From NCBI GenBank assembly GCA_028286835.1, contig JAQBQT010000013.1:1-37198 (forward strand): DNA of 37,198 nt, given 5' to 3'. Numbering within the stretch: position 1 is the first letter of the stretch; every line of letters starts with the position of its first letter. The notes under the pieces were generated by a model. The model was not told where the DNA came from and searched no databases. It saw only the letters and a list, made by a program, of their open reading frames with translations. Made by a program: the position numbers and the translations under genes. Shown in pieces: positions 1-6,746 of the stretch. The stretch is from Candidatus Parcubacteria bacterium (GTDB lineage Bacteria; Patescibacteriota; Minisyncoccia; Phycocordibacterales; PALSA-1337).

Positions 1-363
1 GGCATTGATGAAGAAGAGCGTCCACGACTTCCCTTCCCAGCCGGTCAAGTTGAGATATACCGGCATCATGAATCCGAGCCAGATCGCGAACGCGAACGAG
101 AGTGCGGCCCCATAGCCCATGATTCCGAAGAACGCATTATGGAACGTGAGGACGGCCGAGAACATATAGCTCATCAATCCTGAAGCGATGAAGGACATGA
201 TGATCGGCTTGATCATAGTCGACATTCCCGGCTTCACGTCAGGCATGACTATTCCCGAGAGAGCCATCCACTTCTTGCCGAAGAGAGGGCCGTACCATAC
301 GAAACCGATAACGACTGAAAGGACCATCGAAGCGACAACTGCCCATATATTGATGTCTGGCAT
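1..363 (-). CDS. DUF1761 family membrane protein (partial, C-terminus outside window)
   Basis: The reading frame runs from ATG at 363 to the left window edge without a stop, giving 121 residues. It opens MPDINIWAVVASMVLSVVIG and is followed by FVWYGPLFGKKW, the WYGPLFGK signature of DUF1761 proteins. Three hydrophobic segments are visible, at about residues 5-25, 52-72 and 76-102, so it sits in the membrane. The family has no established biochemical role. The gene starts 18 nt after the stop of the upstream minus-strand gene (382-795), so the two are probably cotranscribed. No Shine-Dalgarno is seen. The family call rests on motif memory and would need a profile search to confirm. Confidence 0.75.
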   Translation of the reverse strand, partial: MPDINIWAVVASMVLSVVIGFVWYGPLFGKKWMALSGIVMPDVKPGMSTMIKPIIMSFIASGLMSYMFSAVLTFHNAFFGIMGYGAALSFAFAIWLGFMMPVYLNLTGWEGKSWTLFFINA

Positions 364-381
364 GATATTTTTGATTACCTG

Positions 382-795
382 TTATTTATCCTGTAAGTCT
401 ACCACTTCTACGTAATAATCGCTGCTGCCATAGATGCTGTAATCTCCCTCGGGAGTGGTCGTGGCGTACACGTTGGCGTGCTGGCCTATCTTCTGCTCAA
501 GGTCTCCGATCGAGTCGACGCCGAGGAGCCTGCCGACGGTCGTAGTCGGCGAGAGTCCCCTTCCTCCTTTGACCAGAATGACTTTTTTGGTATCGACCAT
601 GACGCTGCAGATGCCATCAGAGAAGCACGATGTATCCACTGCGGAAATGGTGCCCGAGAATGTTTCGGCATCGGAGCCCGTGACAAGCTTTCCATGCGGG
701 CCCGAAACGGATCCCGGCGTTGCATTCATCGCTACGCATACTCCCACGACGAGAATGACAGCTAACCCAAGGACGACATATATGTTTTTCTTCAT
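382..795 (-). CDS. Small membrane-anchored or secreted protein, unknown function
   Basis: 137 residues starting MKKNIYVVLGLAVILVVGVC. There is one N-terminal hydrophobic segment (about residues 4-22), then an extracytoplasmic domain with two Cys around SCFSDGICSV. I do not recognise the domain. An upstream in-frame extension exists, but I chose ATG 795 because the Lys-Lys plus hydrophobic stretch looks like a signal anchor and because an extended -10 (TGCTACACT on the minus strand) lies exactly 6 nt before this ATG. It probably heads a two-gene unit with the DUF1761 gene. Confidence 0.6.
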   Translation of the reverse strand: MKKNIYVVLGLAVILVVGVCVAMNATPGSVSGPHGKLVTGSDAETFSGTISAVDTSCFSDGICSVMVDTKKVILVKGGRGLSPTTTVGRLLGVDSIGDLEQKIGQHANVYATTTPEGDYSIYGSSDYYVEVVDLQDK

Positions 796-801
796 TGAAT
801 A

Positions 802-810
802 AGTGTAGCA
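802..810 (-). promoter_or_regulatory. Extended -10 promoter, leaderless layout, overlapping a divergent -10
   Basis: On the minus strand TGCTACACT is followed by 6 nt (tattca) and the ATG at 795, placing the expected transcription start on or next to the start codon. On the plus strand TAGCAT (806-811) lies 8 nt before the ATG of the DUF1697 gene at 820, so two divergent promoters may overlap here. No good -35 is visible for either. Confidence 0.5.
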
Positions 811-819
811 TGTATTCAT

Positions 820-1290
820 ATGGCGATATACGCAGCCTTCATCCGCGGCATCATGCCGACGAATCCGAACCATGCCAACGCGAAACTGCGCGCGGTTTTC
901 GAAGGGCTCGGCTTCACGAATGTGCGCACGGTCATAACGAGCGGCAATATCCTTTTTGAATCGGACTCGAAAAGCGTTGCGGCCCTTGAATCAAAGATAG
1001 AGAAGGCGCTCTCTGCTGAGCTCGGCATTACTGGCGCCGCGCACGTGCGGAGCAAGCAGGATCTGGAAGCGCTCATCAAAAAGGACCCGTTCAAGGGAAA
1101 GTCGCACAGCCGCGAGACCTACCTCATCGTGACGTTCATGAAAGAAAAGCCTCGCCAGACATTCAATACCATCAAAGTCACTGAGGGCGAGCCGCCAAAA
1201 TTCATGAATGATCTGGAGAAAAAGTACGGCAAGACCATAACCACGCGAACCTGGAAGACTATCGGGAGGATCGTAGATAAGATGCCGTAG
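820..1290 (+). CDS. DUF1697 family protein
   Basis: 156 residues. The N-terminus follows the DUF1697 pattern: a short strand and a Arg-Gly turn (AAFIRGIMPTNPN), a helix ending GLGFTNVRT, then VITSGNILFES, the conserved (S)GNxxFxS motif. Length matches a near-complete family member. Family proteins are small cytoplasmic alpha/beta proteins of unknown function. It begins 24 nt from the divergent gene at 795 and is followed by a Nudix gene 68 nt downstream on the same strand. The start at 820 is the only ATG that keeps the full conserved N-terminus. Confidence 0.8.
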   Translation: MAIYAAFIRGIMPTNPNHANAKLRAVFEGLGFTNVRTVITSGNILFESDSKSVAALESKIEKALSAELGITGAAHVRSKQDLEALIKKDPFKGKSHSRETYLIVTFMKEKPRQTFNTIKVTEGEPPKFMNDLEKKYGKTITTRTWKTIGRIVDKMP

Positions 1291-1358
1291 GCACCGGTTG
1301 TCATTGCCGCAAAAATCAGTAGTATTCCCTGCAGAACAATCAACCACATACAGATCCT

Positions 1359-2006
1359 ATGAAAACAGGCATCGACTACCCAGGCATTACTCTCGCTTTT
1401 TACTGCCACAATGGCGCCGGAAAATTTCTCATGAATCTGCGCGGAAGGAATTCCCGGGATGAGCATGGGCGCTGGGATATCGGCGCAGGCGGCTTAGAAT
1501 TCGGCTATGGCGTCGAGCACACTCTTCGTACGGAAGTTAAAGAGGAATACGGCACAGACGTTCTGGATTATTCTTTTCTCGGATTCCGCGAGCTTCACCG
1601 CCAGCATGAAGGCCAACCCACCCATTGGATTGCGCTCGACTTCAAGGTCAGGGTCGACCCTTCGAAGGTCAAGAATGGCGAGCCTCATAAGTTCGATAAG
1701 GTCAGCTGGTTCACGCTCGAGAGCATCCCAAAGCCCGTACATTCCCAGTTTTACAACTTTCTGGAAAAGTACAGGGCATTACTCACCGATGACAGGGAAA
1801 AACGTGTAGAGCTTGCGGAGATACTAGGTAAGGCTATCCACGAGAGGCTCGTCGGAACAGAGCTTCTAAAGGGCTCGGGTGAGACGACTCACGAATTCAA
1901 CGATGAGAACTTGCGTCATTCCGATGTGAATTTCGCGAAGATGAGCGCCTACGATATCCTCGATATGCTCAGGCGAGATGGATACGAGATCATTAAGAGG
2001 CCGTAA
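1359..2006 (+). CDS. Nudix hydrolase with a partly degenerate Nudix box
   Basis: 215 residues. The N-terminal half (about residues 8-140) is a Nudix fold, which hydrolyses nucleoside diphosphates linked to a second group. The box reads GGLEFGYGVEHTLRTEVKEE followed by YG. The metal-binding E-x-x-E-E core (TEVKEE) is kept, but the usual Arg before it is Thr and the early acidic residue is Tyr. The C-terminal 75 residues, after VELAEILGKA, are helical and unassigned. Substrate cannot be predicted. A rho-independent terminator follows at 2028, ending the unit. Activity may be reduced by the substitutions, but this is inference. Confidence 0.75.
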   Translation: MKTGIDYPGITLAFYCHNGAGKFLMNLRGRNSRDEHGRWDIGAGGLEFGYGVEHTLRTEVKEEYGTDVLDYSFLGFRELHRQHEGQPTHWIALDFKVRVDPSKVKNGEPHKFDKVSWFTLESIPKPVHSQFYNFLEKYRALLTDDREKRVELAEILGKAIHERLVGTELLKGSGETTHEFNDENLRHSDVNFAKMSAYDILDMLRRDGYEIIKRP

Positions 2007-2027
2007 CACAGATATGCCGTTCTACAA

Positions 2028-2060
2028 GCCGCCCGCGTCCAAGTTGGCGGTTTTTTATTT
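2028..2060 (+). terminator. Rho-independent terminator after the Nudix gene
   Basis: GCCGCC and GGCGG can pair around a 12-13 nt loop and are followed by TTTTTTATTT. The short stem makes it moderate in strength. Confidence 0.65.
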
Positions 2061-2080
2061 ATTTAATTGCATAAAGGCGC

Positions 2081-2086
2081 TACTAT
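2081..2086 (+). promoter_or_regulatory. -10 element, leaderless layout, for the SRPBCC gene
   Basis: TACTAT is followed by 6 nt (acagat) and ATG 2093, the same spacing seen before lexA, gpmI and rnhB. The matching -35 is weak (TTTATT at 17 bp). Confidence 0.45.
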
Positions 2087-2092
2087 ACAGAT

Positions 2093-2509
2093 ATGAAAAA
2101 CCCAATTACCGTAGAAACGATCATCCAGGCCCCCATCGAAAAGATCTGGGACGCATGGACTGAACCGGAGCACATAAAAGCGTGGAGCCATGCATCCGAT
2201 GACTGGCATACGCCGGCAGCGACCAATGACCTGAGGACCGGTGGCCGATTCAGCTACACTATGGCGGCCAAGGATGGCGCCGAGAGCTTCGATCTTCAGG
2301 GCACATATATCGAAGTCGAGAAATATGCGAGGATCGAATACGTCATGGATGGGAGCGATGCCCGCCGCGTGATCGTCGAATTCGCGCCTGTCGAGGGCGG
2401 ATACAAGGTGACCGAGACATTCGATCCGGAGGATATCAATCCGATCGAGATGCAGCGCGGGGGCTGGCAAGCGATCTTGGACAACTTCAAGAAGCACGTA
2501 CTAAAATAA
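2093..2509 (+). CDS. SRPBCC / AHSA1-like ligand-binding domain protein
   Basis: 138 residues. It begins ITVETIIQAPIEKIWDAWTE, the typical first strand and helix of the START/SRPBCC (Bet v1-like) fold, and continues with the AHSA1-type pattern LRTGGRFSYTM, FDLQGTYIEVEKYARIEYVM and the C-terminal GGWQAILDNFKKHV helix. Such proteins bind hydrophobic ligands in a central pocket; the ligand here is unknown. It is followed 16 nt later by a VOC protein, a pairing of SRPBCC and VOC genes that is common in bacteria. Cytoplasmic, single domain, full length. Confidence 0.85.
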   Translation: MKNPITVETIIQAPIEKIWDAWTEPEHIKAWSHASDDWHTPAATNDLRTGGRFSYTMAAKDGAESFDLQGTYIEVEKYARIEYVMDGSDARRVIVEFAPVEGGYKVTETFDPEDINPIEMQRGGWQAILDNFKKHVLK

Positions 2510-2525
2510 TCATAAGAATAAACCC

Positions 2526-3014
2526 ATGCATAAGATCACACCATTCCTCTGGTTCGACACGCAGGCTGAAGAAGCAGCTAACTTCTACGTTTCTCTATTC
2601 AAGAATTCCAAGATCACGAATGTGAGCCGCTACAGCAAAGAGAACACGGAAGTTTCCGGAATGCCTGAAGGCACCGCAATGGTCGTCGCATTCGAGCTCG
2701 AAGGACAGGCGTTCTCTGCCCTGAATGGCGGACCGCTCTTCAAATTCACCGAAGCAATTTCATTCTCAGTCAGCTGCAAGGACCAGGCTGAAGTCGACCA
2801 TTTCTGGAACGCCCTCATCGCCAATGGCGGCGAAGAAAGCCAGTGCGGATGGCTCAAGGACAGATTCGGCCTTTCATGGCAGATCGTCCCAGAAGCTCTG
2901 GGCGAGCTCATGAGCGATCCTGACCCGGTCAAAGCCGGCCGCACCATGGAAGCCATGCTCACGATGAAAAAGCTCGATGTAGCGAAGCTGCAGGCTGCTC
3001 ACGACGGGAAATAG
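2526..3014 (+). CDS. VOC family protein (PhnB / 3-demethylubiquinone methyltransferase-like fold)
   Basis: 162 residues. The sequence HKITPFLWFDTQAEEAANFY followed by VSLFKNSKI is the classic start of the PhnB-like glyoxalase/VOC family, and two beta-alpha-beta-beta-beta modules can be traced (about residues 3-70 and 75-130). The hallmark pattern GGEESQCGWLKDRFGLSWQI and the helix AMLTMKKLDVAKLQAAHDGK are present. The family is often annotated as 3-demethylubiquinone-9 3-methyltransferase, but no methyltransferase motif is present and that activity should not be assumed. It is cotranscribed with the SRPBCC gene. Confidence 0.88.
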   Translation: MHKITPFLWFDTQAEEAANFYVSLFKNSKITNVSRYSKENTEVSGMPEGTAMVVAFELEGQAFSALNGGPLFKFTEAISFSVSCKDQAEVDHFWNALIANGGEESQCGWLKDRFGLSWQIVPEALGELMSDPDPVKAGRTMEAMLTMKKLDVAKLQAAHDGK

Positions 3015-3015
3015 G

Positions 3016-3043
3016 TTGAATAATTCGGATCTTAATGTAGACT
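3016..3043 (+). promoter_or_regulatory. Promoter for rdgB
   Basis: TTGAAT (3016-3021) and TAGACT (3038-3043) are separated by 16 bp. The ATG of rdgB is 12 nt after the -10, so the leader is at most a few nucleotides. Confidence 0.55.
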
Positions 3044-3055
3044 GGATGCGGAATC

Positions 3056-3658
3056 ATGAAAATCATACTCTCTACACGAAATCCGTCTAAGGCTCTTCAG
3101 ATCAAAACGCTCTTCAAGGGATCTAATATTGAAATACTCACTCTCGACCAGGCTGGCATTGAAGGAGAAGTTATCGAAGATGGTGCGACTTTGAACGAAA
3201 ACGCTCTTAAAAAGGCTCGATTTGCTTACGAACAGGCAGGTGGAAATGTCTGGACCATGGCAGATGACACGGGACTATTCATCAACGCCCTAGGTGGACA
3301 ACCGGGTATCAAAGCCGCAAGGTGGGCAGGTGAAACCGCTACAACCGAAGAGATTACCTTGCATACCCTGAAGTCACTTCAAGGAAAATCTGACAGATCG
3401 GCAACCTTTGGGACAGTCGTAGCGATCATATCGCCTGAGGGAAAGGAATATGTCTTTGGCGGTGAATGTTCGGGAATGCTTCTGGATACTCCTCGTGTAG
3501 CACCCCAACCGAAAATGCCTTATAGCCCGCTCTTTGTTCCGGATGGTTCCCATAAGGTCTGGGGAGAGATGTCTGTGGAAGAAGAAAATTCTATCTCTCA
3601 CCGAGGAAAAGCATTTGGTCTTGCACGTAATTTCCTCGAGACTCAAGCTGCTTTGTAA
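3056..3658 (+). CDS. rdgB: Non-canonical purine NTP pyrophosphatase (RdgB/HAM1 family)
   Basis: 200 residues, the normal family length. It hydrolyses ITP, dITP and XTP to the monophosphate and pyrophosphate, keeping deaminated purines out of DNA and RNA. Visible family motifs are the N-terminal STRNPSKALQI (usually STxNxxKxxEI), the central DDTGLFINALGGQPGIKAARWAGE (residues about 71-93), and the C-terminal SHRGKAF motif that binds the base. The segment before it (LDTPRVAPQPKMPYSPLFVP) departs from the usual PRGxxGFGYDPxFxP. The region is less GC-rich than its neighbours. It is followed by a terminator at 3674. Confidence 0.88.
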   Translation: MKIILSTRNPSKALQIKTLFKGSNIEILTLDQAGIEGEVIEDGATLNENALKKARFAYEQAGGNVWTMADDTGLFINALGGQPGIKAARWAGETATTEEITLHTLKSLQGKSDRSATFGTVVAIISPEGKEYVFGGECSGMLLDTPRVAPQPKMPYSPLFVPDGSHKVWGEMSVEEENSISHRGKAFGLARNFLETQAAL

Positions 3659-3673
3659 GCAAGATTATCACAC

Positions 3674-3706
3674 CCCCACAGCATCTGCTGCGGGGATTTT
3701 TATTTT
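3674..3706 (+). terminator. Rho-independent terminator after rdgB
   Basis: CCCCACAGCA and TGCTGCGGGG form a near-perfect stem with a TC loop and one mismatch, followed by ATTTTTATTTT. Confidence 0.8.
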
Positions 3707-3724
3707 CAGATTTCTTCCATTCCT

Positions 3725-4756
3725 CTATTGAGGCAGCTGATTCTGAAGGTTCGCTATCTGCGCCTTGAGCGCTTCTATCTGCGCGCGGATGGCTGCCACG
3801 CGGGCGGCTTCAGTCGTGCTCGCCTGTGAAGGTTGAGGCGCAGGTGCTGGTGCCGGCATTAGAGCTGGCGATGGAACGGGAACCGGAACGCTTCCGCCAG
3901 CGGAACCGCTTGCGAGGGCGAGGAGCGCTTGCCTCGTGCGAGGACCGACGACTCCATATGACGTCGTATATTCATCGCCGCCGCAGATTATATTCTTCGC
4001 GCACTGGAACTGTCTCACCGCTGCGCGGGTAAGGGCGCCGAAGCTTGTGGTCTCGTTCCCGAGCGAGCCCGGACCTGAAGCCGCGATCTGGAATCCGTGC
4101 GTGTTGAGTATCCTCTGGACCGTCTGCACTTCCGGATGGGACATGCCAAAGGTGAGCGATACGCTCAAAGTCATTCCCGGCGCAGGAGGAAGTACGCTTC
4201 CCTCTTCGACTGGCTTTGAATTCCAGCACTGGATCGAGTCCATCCAAGGATTCGTACGGTCGCGCGTATAGAGATAGCGTGCGTAGCGCATATTGCCATC
4301 GATCGTATCTATGTCCATGCCGAGAGAAAGCGCGGTAGCACGGTGGATCGTACTGTATATCTGGAATATGCCGATCATCTGGCTATTCGTGCCGCCATGA
4401 AAGACATTGCCGCTGTCGGCGAACTGCCTGAATTTCGATTCGCAGCGCGCGATATCGATCATGATCGGAATGTCAGCGAAATACGCGCGCACCTGCCTTT
4501 CGACATCCGCTGCATTGTGGACATTGCGCACGGGCGCGATAGGAGGGATGGTCGCAGTCGTCGTGGCAACCGTAACCACCGTGATCGTGCTGGTGCTCAG
4601 CGCCGACACGGTAGTTGATGCGAGCGTAGACGTGGCGAGAGCCGTGCCCAGGGTCGTCGTGCCCGAAGTCTGGGCGGAGATCCGGCTCGCGCCAAGAATG
4701 AGGAACGGGCATATCATGCCCACCCCGAGGAGGAATGCGAACGTGCTATTCTTCAT
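3725..4756 (-). CDS. Secreted lysozyme/transglycosylase-like protein with peptidoglycan-binding domain
   Basis: 343 residues. A signal peptide covers about residues 1-29 (hydrophobic FAFLLGVGMICPFLILGA). A Ser/Thr/Ala-rich linker follows (30-75). Residues about 85-190 resemble a lytic-transglycosylase fold: IMIDIARCESKFRQF with a likely catalytic Glu106, then MIGIFQIYSTIHRATALSLG and the YARYLYTR helix. Residues about 200-285 match a PG_binding_1 domain (HPEVQTVQRILNTHGFQI ... FGALTRAAVRQFQ ... GVVGPRTRQALL). A Pro/Ala-rich spacer and a short coiled coil (AAIRAQIEALKAQIANLQNQ) end it. It probably cuts or remodels the cell wall outside the membrane. Confidence 0.82.
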   Translation of the reverse strand: MKNSTFAFLLGVGMICPFLILGASRISAQTSGTTTLGTALATSTLASTTVSALSTSTITVVTVATTTATIPPIAPVRNVHNAADVERQVRAYFADIPIMIDIARCESKFRQFADSGNVFHGGTNSQMIGIFQIYSTIHRATALSLGMDIDTIDGNMRYARYLYTRDRTNPWMDSIQCWNSKPVEEGSVLPPAPGMTLSVSLTFGMSHPEVQTVQRILNTHGFQIAASGPGSLGNETTSFGALTRAAVRQFQCAKNIICGGDEYTTSYGVVGPRTRQALLALASGSAGGSVPVPVPSPALMPAPAPAPQPSQASTTEAARVAAIRAQIEALKAQIANLQNQLPQ

Positions 4757-4762
4757 CTCTCC

Positions 4763-4771
4763 AGTATACCA
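4763..4771 (-). promoter_or_regulatory. Extended -10 promoter, leaderless layout
   Basis: TGGTATACT on the minus strand is followed by exactly 6 nt (ggagag) and ATG 4756. The ggagag is too close to the ATG to act as a normal Shine-Dalgarno and may be coincidental. Confidence 0.6.
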
Positions 4772-4773
4772 GA

Positions 4774-5130
4774 CTAGTTACCCTGTTCGTCCAGTTTGAC
4801 TGCGGCTTCCGGCGTCGATACGTCCTTGCTCATGAGGAAGAGCTTGATGATGCCGAATGCGATGACCCAATACACGAACATAGCGAGGATGGTGGTCCAT
4901 TCGAATATCTTGCCTGAGACCTGGCTGATGCGGAATACGTTCAGGAACGGCGCGGCGAATATATGCGTAAGGCCGTAGATGAAGCGGGTGAATCCGGCGG
5001 CTGGATTCGCCCCGAGGAGCTTCAAGACGAAACGGAACGCGAGAGCTATCTCTATAAAGCCCAAAATATACCAGACAACCTGGGTTCCCCTGTAAAGCGG
5101 CTTGGTGCGCGGTGAGATAGATGAGTCCAT
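4774..5130 (-). CDS. YggT family integral membrane protein
   Basis: 118 residues from ATG 5130. The core VWYILGFIEIALAFRFVLKL followed by LGANPAAGFTRFIY ... APFLNVF is the YggT signature: a first membrane helix ending in the R-x-x-L-x-LLGA motif, then a loop with the conserved Pro-Phe. A second membrane helix follows at about residues 75-97. YggT proteins are small membrane proteins linked loosely to division and osmotic tolerance; the role is not settled. The frame extends upstream to 5235 with a Lys/Arg-rich stretch that looks non-native, so I prefer 5130. Confidence 0.8.
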   Translation of the reverse strand: MDSSISPRTKPLYRGTQVVWYILGFIEIALAFRFVLKLLGANPAAGFTRFIYGLTHIFAAPFLNVFRISQVSGKIFEWTTILAMFVYWVIAFGIIKLFLMSKDVSTPEAAVKLDEQGN

Positions 5131-5243
5131 ATATGTATGTTTAATGTTGGATAATGACGATGATAACTCTATCATATATGACGATTCGAGCGGTATTTCC
5201 TTGCGGCACTTTCGCGGCATTTTCTTTTTTGCCATCCCGTGCC

Positions 5244-5249
5244 TATAAT
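5244..5249 (+). promoter_or_regulatory. Consensus -10 (TATAAT) close to a start codon
   Basis: TATAAT is followed by 8 nt and ATG 5258, so the transcript would be leaderless or nearly so. No good -35 is seen. Confidence 0.5.
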
Positions 5250-5257
5250 GACTCTAT

Positions 5258-6133
5258 ATGAAAAAATACGCCTTTTTAACCATAGTCGGCTTAGTCATCA
5301 TTGGAGCGGTGCTCTATGCCTTTCTTCACGCTACCAAAAGCTCAGTTCAGAGCCCGCTTGCCGCAGAGGAGCAGTCGAACGGCCAGGCAACAGCAAGCAC
5401 GACCAAGATCTATAAGAACGGCACATACGGCTTCACGCTCGCTTATCCTGCAGCCCTTCAGGAAAAAGCTTACGGCCAGAGCGACGTCGTCTTCGGAAAC
5501 ATCACTGGCGAGAATGTTCAAGGCGTCGCCGAAGCGCAGGTCATGATCGTCCAAGGAAATGCCGGCGAGACGTTCGGCCAGGCGGCTGCGCGAGAGCTCA
5601 AGAATCTCTGTGATGCCGACGGACCGACAACCACATTCTCCTGCACTGCAGTTGAAAAGATCCAGCCATTCCCGTCAACATCGGGCACGCTCGGCCTGGA
5701 ATTCTATCTCCGCGGCGAGCTCAAGGCTCTCAAGACCGGCAAGATAACAGTGATCGAAAAAGGTCCGTACTATGCATTCTCGATACAGACAGGCGCCACA
5801 GGCTCGAGCGTCCTCGTCGTCCATCCGCCGCTCAATCAGAGTGCAGCCGAAGCGGCTTCCTCAACCATCGAAGCCATAGCCAAGAGCGTCCAGTTCGACG
5901 CGTCGCAGAAAGGCGATGTCCTTCTGCAGGCATATATCAGCCAGCATCTCTCCGAGCTCTCATCAGTCAAAGAAACGGTGGGCGGCAAGTTCTATGTGAC
6001 AAAGATAGAAGCCAAAGACGGCAAAGGCACAGTGAATTACGAAGACGGACATAATGCCTACGTCGCCGACTTCCTCTATTCCACAAATTCCTCGGGCACG
6101 ATGACGGTGACCTCATTCAAGGTAAGGAAATAA
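5258..6133 (+). CDS. Membrane-anchored extracytoplasmic protein, unknown function
   Basis: 291 residues. Residues 1-25 form an N-terminal membrane anchor (KKYAFLTIVGLVIIGAVLYA). A low-complexity linker (Ser/Ala/Gln/Thr) follows, then a predicted alpha/beta domain with IYKNGTYGFTLAYPAALQEK near residue 51, a pattern often seen in CPR surface lipoprotein-like proteins (PsbP-like 'YGFSLxYP' motif). The C-terminal part (about 225-291) resembles a small separate domain ending DFLYSTNSSGTMTVTSFKV. No lipobox Cys is present. It stands immediately upstream of the lexA promoter but has its own -10. Confidence 0.6.
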   Translation: MKKYAFLTIVGLVIIGAVLYAFLHATKSSVQSPLAAEEQSNGQATASTTKIYKNGTYGFTLAYPAALQEKAYGQSDVVFGNITGENVQGVAEAQVMIVQGNAGETFGQAAARELKNLCDADGPTTTFSCTAVEKIQPFPSTSGTLGLEFYLRGELKALKTGKITVIEKGPYYAFSIQTGATGSSVLVVHPPLNQSAAEAASSTIEAIAKSVQFDASQKGDVLLQAYISQHLSELSSVKETVGGKFYVTKIEAKDGKGTVNYEDGHNAYVADFLYSTNSSGTMTVTSFKVRK

Positions 6134-6143
6134 AAGCGGATAA

Positions 6144-6173
6144 TTGACTTTAGAACAAACGTTCTAATATACT
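6144..6173 (+). promoter_or_regulatory. SOS promoter: LexA box filling the -35/-10 spacer
   Basis: -35 TTGACT (6144-6149) and -10 TATACT (6168-6173) are separated by 18 bp, and these 18 bp are exactly the palindrome TTAGAACAAACGTTCTAA (6150-6167), with 7-bp arms around AAAC. Its core GAAC-N4-GTTC equals the Gram-positive type SOS box. A repressor bound here would occlude both promoter hexamers. The ATG of the repressor gene starts 6 nt after the -10, predicting a leaderless mRNA. Confidence 0.85.
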
Positions 6174-6179
6174 TCCTGC

Positions 6180-6746
6180 ATGAAGGAAGCGTACAAGAAC
6201 AGCATTCTGAAATTCTATCGGACGCGGAAGCGCATGCCCGCCATCTCGGAGATCATGTCTCTCTGTTCCCTGCGCTCGCGCGGAGCGGCGGCATATGTGG
6301 CGAATCAGCTTGTCCGCGAAGGCATCGCTGAGAAGGACTCGACCGGACGCCTCATCCCTTCCGGCAAGCTTCATGAGCTGCGCCTTCTGGGCAATATCAA
6401 GGCGGGCTTCGCGGCGCCCGCGGAGGAAGAGCTGGCCGATACTATCACTGTCGGCGAATACCTCATCGGCAACAAGGACGCGAGCTACATGCTCCAGGTC
6501 GACGGTGATTCCATGCAGGATGCAGGCATCCGGACCGGCGACATGGTCATATTCGAACGCTCGCAGGACTACAAGCCGGGCGACATCGTCGTGGCCCTCA
6601 CCGAGGACGGATACACGCTGAAGTACCTGCGCAAGAAGGCCGGAAAATACTATCTCGAGGCCGCCAACGATTCGTATCCCGACATCCATCCCAAGGAAGG
6701 CCAGATCATCGGCATCGTCACGTCCACATTCAGGAAATATAAATGA
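6180..6746 (+). CDS. lexA: LexA-type SOS repressor (HTH plus S24 self-cleaving domain)
   Basis: 188 residues. Residues 1-65 form a winged HTH like LexA (YKNSILKFYRTRKRMPAISE ... LVREGIAEKDSTGRLIP). Residues about 70-188 are an S24/LexA peptidase domain: the autocleavage site is probably Ala75-Gly76 (NIKAGFAAPAEEE), the nucleophile Ser111 lies in DGDSMQDAGI and the general base Lys148 in GYTLKYLRK. The protein should repress its own operon through the palindrome in its promoter and be cleaved with RecA after DNA damage. Its stop overlaps the next gene's start (ATGA), so repressor and polymerase are one unit, like umuDC in layout. I call it LexA because it keeps the DNA-binding domain that UmuD lacks. 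Confidence 0.85.
   Translation: MKEAYKNSILKFYRTRKRMPAISEIMSLCSLRSRGAAAYVANQLVREGIAEKDSTGRLIPSGKLHELRLLGNIKAGFAAPAEEELADTITVGEYLIGNKDASYMLQVDGDSMQDAGIRTGDMVIFERSQDYKPGDIVVALTEDGYTLKYLRKKAGKYYLEAANDSYPDIHPKEGQIIGIVTSTFRKYK

Noticed and set aside
5131-5235. 35-residue Lys/Arg-rich N-terminal extension of the YggT protein
   Set aside because: Not part of the family, contains several internal Met, and overlaps the divergent promoter region of the gene at 5258.
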